Below, piece after piece: positions 16,411 to 24,747 of a DNA stretch of 64,000 nucleotides. The DNA is from Fulvimarina uroteuthidis (GTDB lineage Bacteria; Pseudomonadota; Alphaproteobacteria; Rhizobiales; Rhizobiaceae), in NCBI RefSeq assembly GCF_034321785.1, contig NZ_JAXLPB010000006.1:133464-197463 (forward strand). Reading direction: 5' to 3'. The stretch's first letter is position 1. Each line of letters starts with the position of its first letter. The notes below the pieces were generated by a model that worked only from the letters and a program-made list of their open reading frames with translations, made no database searches and was not told where the DNA came from. Both the position numbers and the translations under genes were made by a program.

Positions 16411-17928
16411 GTGAAGGCGCGCGCAACAATCCACAAGGATTTCACCATCGCCCGCATCGACGACCGCCTGTATTCGGCGTTCATCGAACATATGGGTCGT
16501 GCAATCTACACCGGCATCTACGAGCCCGATCACCCCACTGCGAATGCGCAGGGGTTCCGCGAGGACGTGCTGGATCTCGTCCGCGCCCTCGACATTCCCG
16601 CGATCCGCTATCCGGGCGGCAACTTCGTCTCGGCCTATAACTGGGAAGACGGGATCGGCCCCAGGGACCAGCGGCCGGTGCGGCTGGATCTGGCGTGGCG
16701 ATCGCGCGAGACGAATCAGGTCGGGATCAATGAATTCGCGGGCTGGGCCAAAGATGCCGGGATCGAGATGATGCTGGCCGTCAATCTCGGCACCCGCAGC
16801 ATCGAGGACGCACGCAACTTCGTCGAATATTGCAACTACCCCCGAGGCACTTATTGGAGCGATCTGCGCCGCCAGCACGGTGTCGAAGATCCCTATGACG
16901 TGCAGATGTGGTGCCTGGGCAACGAGATGGACGGGCCTTGGCAGATCGGCCACAAGGAGGCCAAGGAATACGGGCGTCTGGCCGACGAGACCTCCAAGGC
17001 CGTCAAGGCCTTCGGTCGCGGCATCGAGACGGTTGTCTGCGGATCGTCCAACGACCGGATGGCCACCTATCCCGAGTGGGAGCGACAGGTTCTGGACGAG
17101 TGCTACGAGAATGTCGATTACATCTCGCTGCACAAGTATTTTGGCAATACCAGCCATAATACGCTGAACTACTTCGCCAAGATCGACGAAACAGGTCGCT
17201 ACATCCAGGCCATCGGCGGCGTCATCGATTTCATCAAGGCCAAGAAGCGCGCCAAGAACGACGTCCATATCTGCTTCGACGAATGGAACGTGTGGTATCA
17301 CAACCGCGAGCAGGACACCCGCAACTGGCGCGAATGGGATTGGCCGGAGGCGCCCGAGCTTCTGGAAGAGGACTACAATCTGGAAGACGCGCTTCTGGTG
17401 GGCGGGCTGCTGAACGAATTCATCCGGCGCTCGGATCGGGTCAAGATCGCCTGCATCGCGCAGCTCGTCAACGTCATCGCCCCGATCCGCGCGGAAAAGG
17501 GCGGCAAGGCCTGGGCGACCTCGATCTATCACCCCTATCAGTTCGCCAGCCTCTACGGGCGCGGTACGGCGCTGGACGTGGCGGTGGACGGGCCGCGCTA
17601 CAATGCGCAGGTCGCGCACGACGTCAGCTATCTCGACATCGCCGCGGTGCACGCGGCGGACGGTCGGTCGCTGGCGATATTCGCGATCAACCGCAGCCCA
17701 GACGAGGCCATGGAGCTGGATCTGGCGTTGAACGGCTTTCGGGACGCCCGCTTGATCGACCATCAGGTGCTGGGCGGCGAGGGCATCGGCGCGCGCGAGG
17801 CCAATACCAGCGCCGATCCCTTCCGGATCACCCCGCGCAAGGGCGACAGGCTGTCGGTGGACGACGGCACGCTGCGGGCCGAGCTGCCGCCTTTGTCCTA
17901 TCACCTGATCCGCATTGCCGTGCAGTGA
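16411..17928 (+). CDS. abfA: GH51 alpha-L-arabinofuranosidase
   Basis: This is a 505-residue intracellular-type enzyme without a signal peptide that removes terminal alpha-L-arabinofuranosyl groups from oligosaccharides. The start is GTG 16411, chosen because GGGGAGGGA ends four bases upstream and the homologous region begins at KARATIHKDF; the frame is open further upstream. The retaining-GH51 residues are visible: acid/base E172 in WCLGNEMDG and nucleophile E291 in HICFDEWNVWY. Further family signatures are RYPGGNFVSAYNWEDGIGP and the GH51 C-terminal beta domain. It lies between a LysR gene and a broken ABC importer (2 bases after its stop), so the cluster once probably imported and cut arabino-oligosaccharides. 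Confidence 0.95.
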   Translation: MKARATIHKDFTIARIDDRLYSAFIEHMGRAIYTGIYEPDHPTANAQGFREDVLDLVRALDIPAIRYPGGNFVSAYNWEDGIGPRDQRPVRLDLAWRSRETNQVGINEFAGWAKDAGIEMMLAVNLGTRSIEDARNFVEYCNYPRGTYWSDLRRQHGVEDPYDVQMWCLGNEMDGPWQIGHKEAKEYGRLADETSKAVKAFGRGIETVVCGSSNDRMATYPEWERQVLDECYENVDYISLHKYFGNTSHNTLNYFAKIDETGRYIQAIGGVIDFIKAKKRAKNDVHICFDEWNVWYHNREQDTRNWREWDWPEAPELLEEDYNLEDALLVGGLLNEFIRRSDRVKIACIAQLVNVIAPIRAEKGGKAWATSIYHPYQFASLYGRGTALDVAVDGPRYNAQVAHDVSYLDIAAVHAADGRSLAIFAINRSPDEAMELDLALNGFRDARLIDHQVLGGEGIGAREANTSADPFRITPRKGDRLSVDDGTLRAELPPLSYHLIRIAVQ

Positions 17929-17930
17929 CG

Positions 17931-18296
17931 ATGGAGATTGCGGAACAACAGCAGATGAACGCAGACAGCGGCGTTCGGCTGGAAGCGGTCACCAAATCCT
18001 TCGGCGTGGTCGAGATTATCCGCGGCGTCGACATCAGCATCGAGAAGGGCGAATTCGCGGTCTTCATCGGACCGTCGGGCTGCGGCAAGTCCACCTTGCT
18101 GCGGATGATCGCGGGACTGGAGGACACGAGCACGGGCACGATCCGCATCGGCTCGCGCGACGTGACGGACGAGGACCCCGCCAAGCGCGGCGTGGCGATG
18201 GTGTTTCAGTCCTACGCGCTTTATCCGCATCTCACCGTGTTCGAGAACATGGCCTTCAGCCTGCGCCTGGCGCGCGAGTGCAAGGACGTGGTGCGA
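17931..18296 (+). pseudogene. Truncated sugar ABC-transporter ATPase (UgpC/MalK-like), front third only
   Basis: 122 codons from ATG 17931 match the N-terminus of a carbohydrate-importer ATPase: VRLEAVTKSFG, Walker A GPSGCGKST (47-55), and the Q-loop stretch VFQSYALYPHLTVFENMAF. Similarity stops abruptly at KDVVR (base 18296), before the ABC signature LSGGQ, Walker B, D-loop and H-loop. A full ATPase has about 330-370 residues. The frame then runs on as unrelated sequence to 19343 because it is out of frame with the permease that follows. The fragment cannot hydrolyse ATP as a normal ABC subunit. It starts 2 bases after the arabinofuranosidase stop, so it once formed an operon with it. Confidence 0.88.
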
Positions 18297-18927
18297 CCCG
18301 CGCTGGTATCTGAATTCGGTAGGTACATCGGTTATCATCACGGCTGTCGTGCTATTTACCGGCATGATGTGCGCCTATGCCCTGTCGCAGCTGCGCTTTC
18401 CGGGCCGCAAGCTGCTTTATCTCCTGATCGTGGCCAGTTTCATGGTGCCGATCCCGGCGCTGTATGTCGCGCAGTTCATCCTGATGAACGATTTCGGGCT
18501 CGTGAACAGCTGGGCCGGAATCATCATGCCGCAGCTTGTCGTTCCAGTCGTGATCATCGTCTACAAGCAGTTCTTCGATGCCATTCCCCGCGAGATGCGC
18601 GAGGCGGTCCTTCTGGACGGCGGCGGAGAGTTCACGCTGCTGTTCAAGCTCTATCTGCCGCTGAACTGGGGCATCACCGCGGCCCTTGCCATCATCACCT
18701 TCATCGGCGCCTGGAACAACTTCTTCTGGCCGTTCCTGATCGCCAGCAGCGAAAGCATGATGACGATCCCCGTGGGTATCACGCAGGTCAACGACACCTT
18801 CGGCATCGCCTACGGTCGCATCATGGCTCTGGCTCTGCTGGCCGCCGCGCCGGTGATCCTTGCCTATCTCGTGTTCCAGAAGCGCGTGACGGACGCGGTG
18901 ATGGTCTCGGCCGGGGTCAAGGGCTAG
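18297..18927 (+). pseudogene. Sugar ABC permease (MalG-like) lacking its N-terminus
   Basis: From about base 18298 the +1 frame reads RWYLNSVGTSVIITAV, the start of the conserved core of MalG-type permeases. It continues for about 210 codons through five hydrophobic segments and the EAA loop (MREAVLLDGGGEFTLLFKLY) to a normal C-terminus at 18927. The first ~70-90 residues, including the first TM helix, are missing. The core begins within a few bases of where the ATPase similarity ends, so a single deletion joined the two genes. A GTG at 18349 could start a shorter product, but without the first helix function is unlikely. The binding protein and second permease are also absent. Confidence 0.85.
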
Positions 18928-19666
18928 GTCCAGCCCCGTCAGGGCCGAACGGCTCCGGTCGAGAGCGGGGCGTGTTGGGGCGATGGTGTCCCTTGTCTCG
19001 ATCGCCCGGAGTTGCAAGGGCATCGGCAGGATGCGCGTGTCGGCTGAGGCCCTGGACGATGGATGCGGTGATCGACCAAAATCTCGCGCCGGAAGTCCGC
19101 TCTGCCGTCCCGCTGATCGCCCGAGCTTTCGTCGCGCAGCCGACGTCCACCTCGTCATCGGTCCCGACGCGCATGATGGCATGGCAAGGCGGCTCTGAAC
19201 GTGCCGGACAACAAAGGGTCCGAAGCGGCTTTCCGTCCGGGGCGTCTTCGCGCGCAATCGCGAGCGGACACAACAAAGCCGCCAGAAGTTTCCTTCGGCG
19301 GCTCAGCGCGTCCGTTGAGGACGGTGCAGCTGTCTCGGTTTGAATGCCAGTACATCCGTGGTCAACGAACCGAGAAGCTCTTGGCGCGCGAGCCCCGTAA
19401 GGCTGCGCGCTGCACACTGCTTAAATGGATATCATCCGGGCCTTGTGCAAGGCTTGAGCCGTCGCATGCCCCGAGGCGCCTGAGAACCCATGCCCGGTAG
19501 GGAAACGCGCGTCCGGGTGATCGGGAATGCCGGATGCCTGAATTACCGGGATGACACACGGCGTGTCGTTCAGGTCGGGTTCAAGCGAAAGGTGCTTGAC
19601 CAATTCGAGGATCACGTCTTCTCCTGCCTTGGGGCAGCCGCGATTCGACTTCGACAACAGGACCAG
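18928..19666. other. 739-base region without a recognised gene
   Basis: This lies between the permease remnant and the histidine kinase. Open frames exist on both strands (up to ~165 codons minus, ~100 plus) but none has a domain or a sensible start. The out-of-frame tail of the ATPase fragment ends at 19343. The kinase frame opens at 19490, but its membrane domain begins only at the ATG 19667. No strong hairpin with T run or repeat was recognised. Confidence 0.45.
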
Positions 19667-21373
19667 ATGAACGCAAGCCACGATCCAATCTTTGTCCTGC
19701 TGTCCCTCCTCATCGCCGTCCTCGGTTCATGGACGGCGCTCGATCTGTTTCGCCGTGTGAGGGCCAATCCGGGACAGGCAAGGCTTGTCTGGCTCGCCAT
19801 CGCCGCGCTTTCCATGGGCCTCAGCATCTGGTCCATGCATTTCGTCGCGATGCTGGGTTTCGACCCGGGATCGGCCGTGCGGTACGATCCGCTCCTCACA
19901 TTCCTCTCCATGGTTCTGGCGATCGGGGCGACGGGCGCGGCCTTCTTCTTCGCGTCGCGCGACAATGCGCGGCTTTCGCACGTTTTCATCGCCGGAAGCG
20001 TCATGGGCATCGGTATCTGCCTGATGCATTATGTCGGCATGGCGGCGCTGCGCACCGCCGTCTCCCTCGGCTACGATGCGCGCCTCGTCGTCCTGTCGCT
20101 GCTGATCGCGATCGCCGCCTCGACGGCGGCTCTTCTCGTTGCGCGGCGGGAGCCGTCGTTCAGCCTGCGCGTGATCGCTGCCCTCATCCTCGGTGCGGCG
20201 ATCGTCGGAATGCACTATACGGCCATGGCAGCCCTCGAACTCATTCCCACGCTTGAAGTCCGGCTGGAGCCATACGGCGCGCCGCCCTACGTGCTGGCGG
20301 TCTCGGTTGCCGGCGGCACGCTCCTGATCCTGCTGCTGGCGCTGATGGCCTCCCTCTCCGACCAGCGGGCCAACGTCATCTCGGCGCTCGAGGCGGGCGG
20401 CGTCGGCTATTGGGAACTCGACCTTCGCACGCACGCCCTGCAGATCTCCCCGCGGGGCAAGGATATTTGCGGCGTGAAGCGCGAGGACGATTTCACGCAC
20501 GAGCAATTTCTCTTCCGGCTGTCGCCGGAAGAACGGGAGAAGCGTGACCATGTCTTCGAAGCCGCACTGGCGACGGGTTCGGATTACAATGCGGAATACT
20601 GCCTGACGGAGGATGCGCGCTGGGTCAATCTTCGGGGTCGGGTGATGCGCGACGGGCGCGGCCGTCCCCGGCGGATGATCGGCGTCATCCTCGACGTGAC
20701 GGACCGGCACGAGGCGTTCGCCGCCGTCTCCTTGAGCGAACGGCGCCAGCGCCTGATGGTCAACGAACTCAATCATCGCGTGAAGAACACCCTGGCGACC
20801 ATCCAGTCGATCGCCCGGCAGACCGCCCGGAACGCCAACAGCCCCGAGGAGTTCCGCGTGAGCTTCGAAGGGCGCCTTCTCGCACTGTCGGAAACGCACA
20901 ATGCTTTGACCCGCGGAGGCTGGGAGGTCGCCTGCCTCCGCGAACTCTTCGAGCACGAGCTCAAACCCTATTCCGAAGCGCAGATCCATATCGAGGGCCC
21001 GAGCGTGTCCCTCGAGCCGCGCGAAGCCCTGGCGCTCGGCATGGTCATCCACGAACTCGCCACCAATGCCGCCAAGTACGGGGCGCTCTCCGTGCCGACC
21101 GGCTCGGTCCACGTCGCCTGGGCGCTTCTGCCGGGGGAACGGGACGCCGATCCCTCGACCCTGACGCTCGACTGGTCCGAACAGGGCGGCCCGGTCGTGC
21201 AGGCGCCGAACCGCAAGGGCTTCGGCTCGCGCCTGCTGCACCTCAGTATCGAAAGGGAAATGGGCGGCAAGGCCGAGTTGCGCTACGAGGCGCACGGCTT
21301 CGTGTGCTCCCTGTCGATCCCCCTCGTTCGGATGGCCGTCGTCGAGTTCAGCGAGGAGGCCCTCGGCTTCTAG
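19667..21373 (+). CDS. MHYT-PAS-HWE sensor histidine kinase
   Basis: This 568-residue inner-membrane sensor kinase starts at ATG 19667, where the first TM segment begins. About seven TM helices (1-235) carry three MHYT-type signatures: SIWSMHFVAML, GICLMHYVGMAAL and AIVGMHYTAMAAL. MHYT domains are proposed to bind a metal and sense O2, CO or NO. A PAS-like domain follows at ~240-375. Then comes an HWE kinase core with the phospho-acceptor His in NELNHRVKNTLATIQSIARQ, the N-box HELATNAAKYGALS, and the WxE motif in LDWSEQGG. No response regulator is adjacent. HWE kinases in this order often feed the general stress response (PhyR) or chemotaxis-type regulators encoded elsewhere. Confidence 0.93.
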   Translation: MNASHDPIFVLLSLLIAVLGSWTALDLFRRVRANPGQARLVWLAIAALSMGLSIWSMHFVAMLGFDPGSAVRYDPLLTFLSMVLAIGATGAAFFFASRDNARLSHVFIAGSVMGIGICLMHYVGMAALRTAVSLGYDARLVVLSLLIAIAASTAALLVARREPSFSLRVIAALILGAAIVGMHYTAMAALELIPTLEVRLEPYGAPPYVLAVSVAGGTLLILLLALMASLSDQRANVISALEAGGVGYWELDLRTHALQISPRGKDICGVKREDDFTHEQFLFRLSPEEREKRDHVFEAALATGSDYNAEYCLTEDARWVNLRGRVMRDGRGRPRRMIGVILDVTDRHEAFAAVSLSERRQRLMVNELNHRVKNTLATIQSIARQTARNANSPEEFRVSFEGRLLALSETHNALTRGGWEVACLRELFEHELKPYSEAQIHIEGPSVSLEPREALALGMVIHELATNAAKYGALSVPTGSVHVAWALLPGERDADPSTLTLDWSEQGGPVVQAPNRKGFGSRLLHLSIEREMGGKAELRYEAHGFVCSLSIPLVRMAVVEFSEEALGF

Positions 21374-21750
21374 AGCATCGCGCGCCTCTTCCGATAAACG
21401 AGGCCGTGACAATCCGTTCGATGTCACGCATCGGGCTTTCCGGCAGGCAATTCCGATTGTCGGGTCGATGCTTGAGGACGAACGTCTCTCGATCGTCGCC
21501 GGGCGCGGCTGGATGGGCCGGGGGGGGCACGGCAGCCCTGCCGCCGGACAGTGCCGCAGACCGCCATCGCATTGCGGCCGCGCACGCCCTTTGCCGGCGA
21601 TATAAGGCGATCCAATGCCGTGTCCGCTCCGCCGACCGCCCGTGCAATCGGTGCCTGGGCGAGGATTCAGAGGACTTGAAGGGTGCGATTGCGGAACAAT
21701 CTCCCGGATGTCGCACGACATTCGCGCTCGCCCCGGGGATTGACCCATCC
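21374..21750. other. Intergenic spacer before pgpA
   Basis: 377 bases. The pgpA frame is open back to 21304, but the translation upstream of 21751 is Arg/Pro-rich and not related to the enzyme. No other gene, hairpin with T run or repeat was recognised. Confidence 0.45.
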
Positions 21751-22266
21751 ATGCTGCCTGAATTCTCGATCGCCTTGCTTCCCGAGGCCATCGGCCCTGG
21801 GGGTCATGCCGCGCTGCTGATCGCAAGCTGGTTCGGTGCCGGTTTTGTCGAACCGCTGCGCGCAAGCTTGGCCGTTGCCAGCGTCTGGCCGCTTGCGGTT
21901 CTTCTGGCAGGACGCTCGGCCCTGGCGCTTGCCCTGGCCGCGTTTTCGGTCGCGATCGTCGGTGCATGGTCGGCGGAGGCCTGGCAGGATCTGTTGTCGA
22001 TCCGGGACGACCGCCGGATCGTGGCAGACGAGGTCGCCGGATATCTGGCCGGATTGGCGCTGCTCGGCAGGACGGGGTGGTTCGGTGCCGCCGGCTTCGG
22101 CGCGCTTTTCCTCCTGCTCGATCGTCTGAAGCCTTGGCCTTTCGATCGGATGGAGGCCATGGCCGGAGGCGTCGGCGTGGTGGCCGACGATCTGGCGGTC
22201 GGCATGTTTCTCGGCCTTGCCATCCTGCTGGTCCGGGCGTTGCGAACCCCGATCGGTGGCAAGTGA
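21751..22266 (+). CDS. pgpA: Phosphatidylglycerophosphatase A
   Basis: This 171-residue membrane protein is predicted to dephosphorylate phosphatidylglycerol phosphate to phosphatidylglycerol in the inner membrane. The three PgpA signatures are present in order: DRRIVADEVAGYL at about 89-101 (family: DxxxIVxDEVxG), LLLDRLKPWPFDRM (family: FDxxKPWPI), and GGVGVVADDLAVGMFLG (family: GGxGxxxDDxxAG). Three to four hydrophobic helices surround them. The N-terminal ~30 residues differ from the E. coli form, and the start is not certain: ATG 21751 has only a weak GGGGA upstream. It is probably a single gene; rirA follows after 232 bases. Confidence 0.85.
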   Translation: MLPEFSIALLPEAIGPGGHAALLIASWFGAGFVEPLRASLAVASVWPLAVLLAGRSALALALAAFSVAIVGAWSAEAWQDLLSIRDDRRIVADEVAGYLAGLALLGRTGWFGAAGFGALFLLLDRLKPWPFDRMEAMAGGVGVVADDLAVGMFLGLAILLVRALRTPIGGK

Positions 22267-22443
22267 GCCCGGTTTTACGCGCCCATGCCGGCTCTCGTGG
22301 GGGCAGGATGCCGGTGTTCACAAGGCGGCATTCGAAAGCTGATTTAATCTTGCTGTGAGGATTCGCCGCGAGGCGGGGATCGACCGCGGACTTCGTCCGA
22401 TCCACGAGGGGTCCGAGCGTCCGGCAAAGGGGCTGGCAAAAAG

Positions 22444-22460
22444 ACTGGAAAGGTTCTAAA
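22444..22460. promoter_or_regulatory. Possible Irr-type (ICE) half site upstream of rirA
   Basis: The sequence ACTGGAAAGGTTCTAAA contains a full TTCTAAA right half. Its left half matches only at GGAA, in the same 7-3-7 layout as the better sites at 24731 and 30182. It lies 38 bases before the rirA start, where an operator would act. Only half is convincing. Confidence 0.4.
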
Positions 22461-22498
22461 TTGGATGAAGAAAGTCTTGTTCAACGGAGGTCCACCGC

Positions 22499-22945
22499 AT
22501 GCGCTTGACGCGCCAGACCAACTACGCGATCCGGATCCTGATGTATCTCGCTGCCAAACCCGACCGCCTCAGCCGGCTGGGTGAAATCGCGAAGTCCTAT
22601 TCGGCGCCAGAGCCTTTCATGTTCAAGATCCTGCAGCCTCTTGTCGCCGCCGGCATGGTGGAGACGGTACGGGGAAGGGGCGGCGGCATTCGCCTTGCGA
22701 GGGATGCGAGCGACATCAATCTCCGGGAAGTCGTCGAGCTGACCGAAGAGGGATTTTCGATGGCCGAATGCTTCGAGTCGGGTTCGGACTGCCCGCTCAT
22801 CCACAGCTGCGAGCTGAACAGCGCGCTTCGCGAAGCCCTCAACGCCTTTCTTTCCACGCTCGGCCGCTTCACCATTGCCGACCTGACCAAGAACAAGGCC
22901 TATCTCCACCGCACGCTCGGCATCGACAGCGAGATCGCCGCCTGA
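22499..22945 (+). CDS. rirA: RirA, Rrf2-family Fe-S iron-responsive regulator
   Basis: This 148-residue Rrf2 protein is the rhizobial iron regulator that represses iron-uptake genes when iron is plentiful through a labile Fe-S cluster. The N-terminal winged HTH reads MRLTRQTNYAIRILMYLAAK and continues with FKILQPLVAAGMVETVRGRGGGIRL. Three cluster cysteines are seen: C91, C98 and C104 (AECFESGSDCPLIHSC), with the spacing of RirA. The wing and the MAECF segment match RirA better than IscR or NsrR. A GGAGG site lies 7 bases before the ATG. It heads an iron-related region, and TGA-N9-TCA sites (the known RirA operator form) precede the TonB receptor and siderophore ABC operons. Confidence 0.93.
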   Translation: MRLTRQTNYAIRILMYLAAKPDRLSRLGEIAKSYSAPEPFMFKILQPLVAAGMVETVRGRGGGIRLARDASDINLREVVELTEEGFSMAECFESGSDCPLIHSCELNSALREALNAFLSTLGRFTIADLTKNKAYLHRTLGIDSEIAA

Positions 22946-23056
22946 GGGCGGCGTGACCCGCGACGAGCCCGGACTGCGACTTGAAATCGGACTGTGCGGC
23001 CGCGATGTCGAACAAGGCTGCCCGCTTGCGGCGGGCGTCGATTGTGGATGGGGTGG

Positions 23057-23359
23057 ATGAGCCAAGTGATCAGGGATGAACCGGGCGGCGAAGAAGCGGC
23101 GTGGGAGAGTGCGCCGAGCCCGTGCATCGACGTATGCAAATACAAGCGGCAGGGCCGGTGCATCGCCTGCTCGATGACGAAGCTGGAGAAACAGGCCTTT
23201 CCCCATTCGGGAGGCGCGGCGCAGAAGAGGGCGTTCATCAACGCGCTGATCGGCCGGCTGGAGGAGACTGGCCGCAACCCGGCGTTCTGGGCCTACACCT
23301 ATCGACACAAATGCGAACGCGAAGGCGTTCCGTGTCCGATCGAGATCGAAGAAGGATAG
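23057..23359 (+). CDS. DUF1289 Cys-rich small protein (copy 1)
   Basis: This is a 100-residue cytoplasmic-type protein. The DUF1289 signature is SPCIDVCKYKRQGRCIACSMT (four Cys), followed by a C-terminal pair in HKCEREGVPCPIE. The Cys pattern suggests metal or Fe-S binding, but the family has no known function. Start ATG 23057 gives the best composition; an ATG 9 bases upstream is also possible. It lies 111 bases after rirA on the same strand, so co-transcription is plausible. A second copy with the same C-terminal Cys pair is at 24943-25200. The proximity of both to rirA, dps and iron-uptake genes suggests a link with iron, but only by context. Confidence 0.85.
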   Translation: MSQVIRDEPGGEEAAWESAPSPCIDVCKYKRQGRCIACSMTKLEKQAFPHSGGAAQKRAFINALIGRLEETGRNPAFWAYTYRHKCEREGVPCPIEIEEG

Positions 23360-23480
23360 GTGCGCGGAGGCCAGGGGTCCCCGGCAAGGCGCAGGACGGC
23401 GGCCCTCGTCCGCTGAGTGGGTTGGGCCCGGTCGGGCGCACGACGTGACGGGCCCTTGCGCGGTTCAGCGCCGCGCAAAC

Positions 23481-23515
23481 AAAAAGGCCGCACGCTCCTT
23501 GCGGAGCGCGCGGCC
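23481..23515 (-). terminator. Terminator for dps, possibly bidirectional
   Basis: Bases 23486-23498 (GGCCGCACGCTCC) pair with 23503-23515 (GGAGCGCGCGGCC) with one internal mismatch and a 4-base loop. On the minus strand the hairpin is followed by five T (plus-strand AAAAA at 23481-23485), which fits termination of dps. On the plus strand it is followed by CTTCCTTTT, so it may also stop transcription from the rirA side. Confidence 0.85.
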
Positions 23516-23588
23516 CTTCCTTTTAGAATCGACCCGCACTCACTCGCCCTCTTGACGAAGCGGGTCGACGAAGCCGGTCTAGGGCGAC

Positions 23589-24068
23589 TTATGCCGTCGT
23601 CTTGAGGTGGGCGCGCAGCATCCAGGCGAACTTGTCGTGCACCTCGATCCGGTTCGTCGCCATGTCGTTGGTCGCCCAGTCGCCATGTTCCTCGGCCACT
23701 TCCGCCAGAGCCGACAGGGTGGAGGACAGGGTTTCCTGATCCTTCATCATGATCTCGACCATGGATTTCGCGTCCGTATGGCCGTCATGTTCTTCGATCA
23801 CGGAGCGCTCGAGGAAGACCGCGTAGCGGCCCTCGGCATGGGCGTCGAAGGACTTGATGCGCTCGGCGAGGAAATCCTGCCCTTCGAAATGATCCTCGTA
23901 GATTTTCTGGAACAGTTCGTGAAGCGGCCCGAATGCCATGCCGGTGACGTTCCAGTGGAAGTTCTGCGCCTTCATCGTGGTGACGGTCGTCTCGGCGAGC
24001 GCCTGGGTAAGGCCTTCGACGATTTCCTGCTTGGCGTTCGGTTCCATTTTCGCGGCGACGAGGCCCAT
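23589..24068 (-). CDS. dps: Dps ferritin-like DNA-protecting protein
   Basis: This 159-residue Dps/mini-ferritin would form a dodecamer that oxidises Fe2+ with peroxide and stores iron. The start is MGLVAAKMEP at 24068, preceded by AAGGAGAC; the frame is open for about 90 codons upstream, but Dps proteins begin here. Ferroxidase residues at the dimer interface are visible: NFHWNVTG (His) and KIYEDHFEGQDFLAERI (Asp/Glu). A four-helix bundle of ferritin length follows. An inverted repeat, CTCTAG-N8-CTAGAG, lies 69 bases upstream, and a T-tailed terminator follows. It is probably monocistronic. The place between rirA and siderophore genes fits iron detoxification. Confidence 0.95.
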   Translation of the reverse strand: MGLVAAKMEPNAKQEIVEGLTQALAETTVTTMKAQNFHWNVTGMAFGPLHELFQKIYEDHFEGQDFLAERIKSFDAHAEGRYAVFLERSVIEEHDGHTDAKSMVEIMMKDQETLSSTLSALAEVAEEHGDWATNDMATNRIEVHDKFAWMLRAHLKTTA

Positions 24069-24136
24069 GATTGTCTCCTTCGGTTTGCTGGTGATCACGG
24101 ATATCGAATGGGATCGAGGTCCGTATGGTCTGGAGT

Positions 24137-24156
24137 CTCTAGGGCTCTTTCTAGAG
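24137..24156. promoter_or_regulatory. Inverted repeat in the dps upstream region
   Basis: CTCTAG and CTAGAG form a perfect inverted repeat with an 8-base spacer, 69-88 bases upstream of the dps start. It does not match the RirA or Irr consensus. Its position suggests an operator or activator site (for example for an oxidative-stress regulator), but the binding protein is unknown. Confidence 0.4.
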
Positions 24157-24231
24157 CATGCGGATGACAGGGCAAACAACCCCCGAGCCATGAATTGCAC
24201 GTTTAACTGAAGCCGGCACCCGATTGTTCGT

Positions 24232-24708
24232 TCAAACGAGCGCCGCGAGGGATGCTGCGAGAAAGCGCATCCAACGGCGTCCCTGCGGCCGCACTCTCCA
24301 CGAGACCAGCGCCGCGCCCTCCTTCTCTTCGCCCCGGTCGAACGCACTCAGGAGCCGGAGCATCCAGATCTCGTCGCTCGACGGGTTCCGCGTTCCGGGC
24401 CGGTGAAGATCGATGGTCCGCGAGCCGTGACTGACCAGACCGCGGAAGAAGGCGTTGGCGACCGGTTCGATCGCGCGCTCCTGCGTTCCGGACAGGAGGA
24501 AACAGGCGCGCTCGATATCGGGCTTGGGGGCGAGCTTGCTCTTCAGCGCCAGCCAGCGCAAGCGGTTCAACCGGTCCAGATCGCCGGCGCTGATCTCGGA
24601 GTTCCGGCGGGCGGTCGTAGGGCAGCCGCGGCTGCCGAACGGCAGGATGACGGCGCTCTCGGTGGACGCATCCGGCAGGGGCTTGCGTTGAACAGAAACG
24701 GCACTCAT
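24232..24708 (-). CDS. Hypothetical protein next to an Irr-type site
   Basis: This 158-residue protein has no recognised domain and no TM or signal peptide. The middle is helical and charged (DLDRLNRLRWLALKSK; ERACFLLSGTQERAIEPVANAFFRGL). The C-terminus, SDEIWMLRLLSAFDRGEEKEGAALVSWRVRPQGRRWMRFLAASL, looks like a conserved small domain rather than chance coding, with Trp, Arg and Leu heptads. Codon use matches the neighbours. It starts at ATG 24708, only 23 bases from the ICE-like motif at 24731-24747, and diverges from the second DUF1289 gene. Iron control is therefore likely. A homology search is needed to name it. Confidence 0.65.
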   Translation of the reverse strand: MSAVSVQRKPLPDASTESAVILPFGSRGCPTTARRNSEISAGDLDRLNRLRWLALKSKLAPKPDIERACFLLSGTQERAIEPVANAFFRGLVSHGSRTIDLHRPGTRNPSSDEIWMLRLLSAFDRGEEKEGAALVSWRVRPQGRRWMRFLAASLAALV

Positions 24709-24730
24709 GAAAGCCGCGATCCTCGTGCAG

Positions 24731-24747
24731 TTTCGAATGGTTCTAAA
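24731..24747. promoter_or_regulatory. Irr-box (ICE)-like operator
   Basis: TTTCGAATGGTTCTAAA differs from an ideal inverted repeat TTTAGAA-N3-TTCTAAA by one base. Irr binds this kind of element in Hyphomicrobiales. A nearly identical 17-mer is at 30182-30198. It lies 23 bases before the hypothetical gene at 24708 (minus) and 196 bases before the DUF1289 gene at 24943 (plus). It also touches a TTGACA hexamer at 24749-24754 that could be a plus-strand -35 element. Confidence 0.65.

Noticed and set aside
19727..22405. Very long open frame on the minus strand across the histidine kinase and pgpA
   Set aside because: It is antisense to two clearly coding genes, has no domain and an Arg/Pro/His-rich composition. 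Long antisense frames are expected in DNA with this GC content and codon use.
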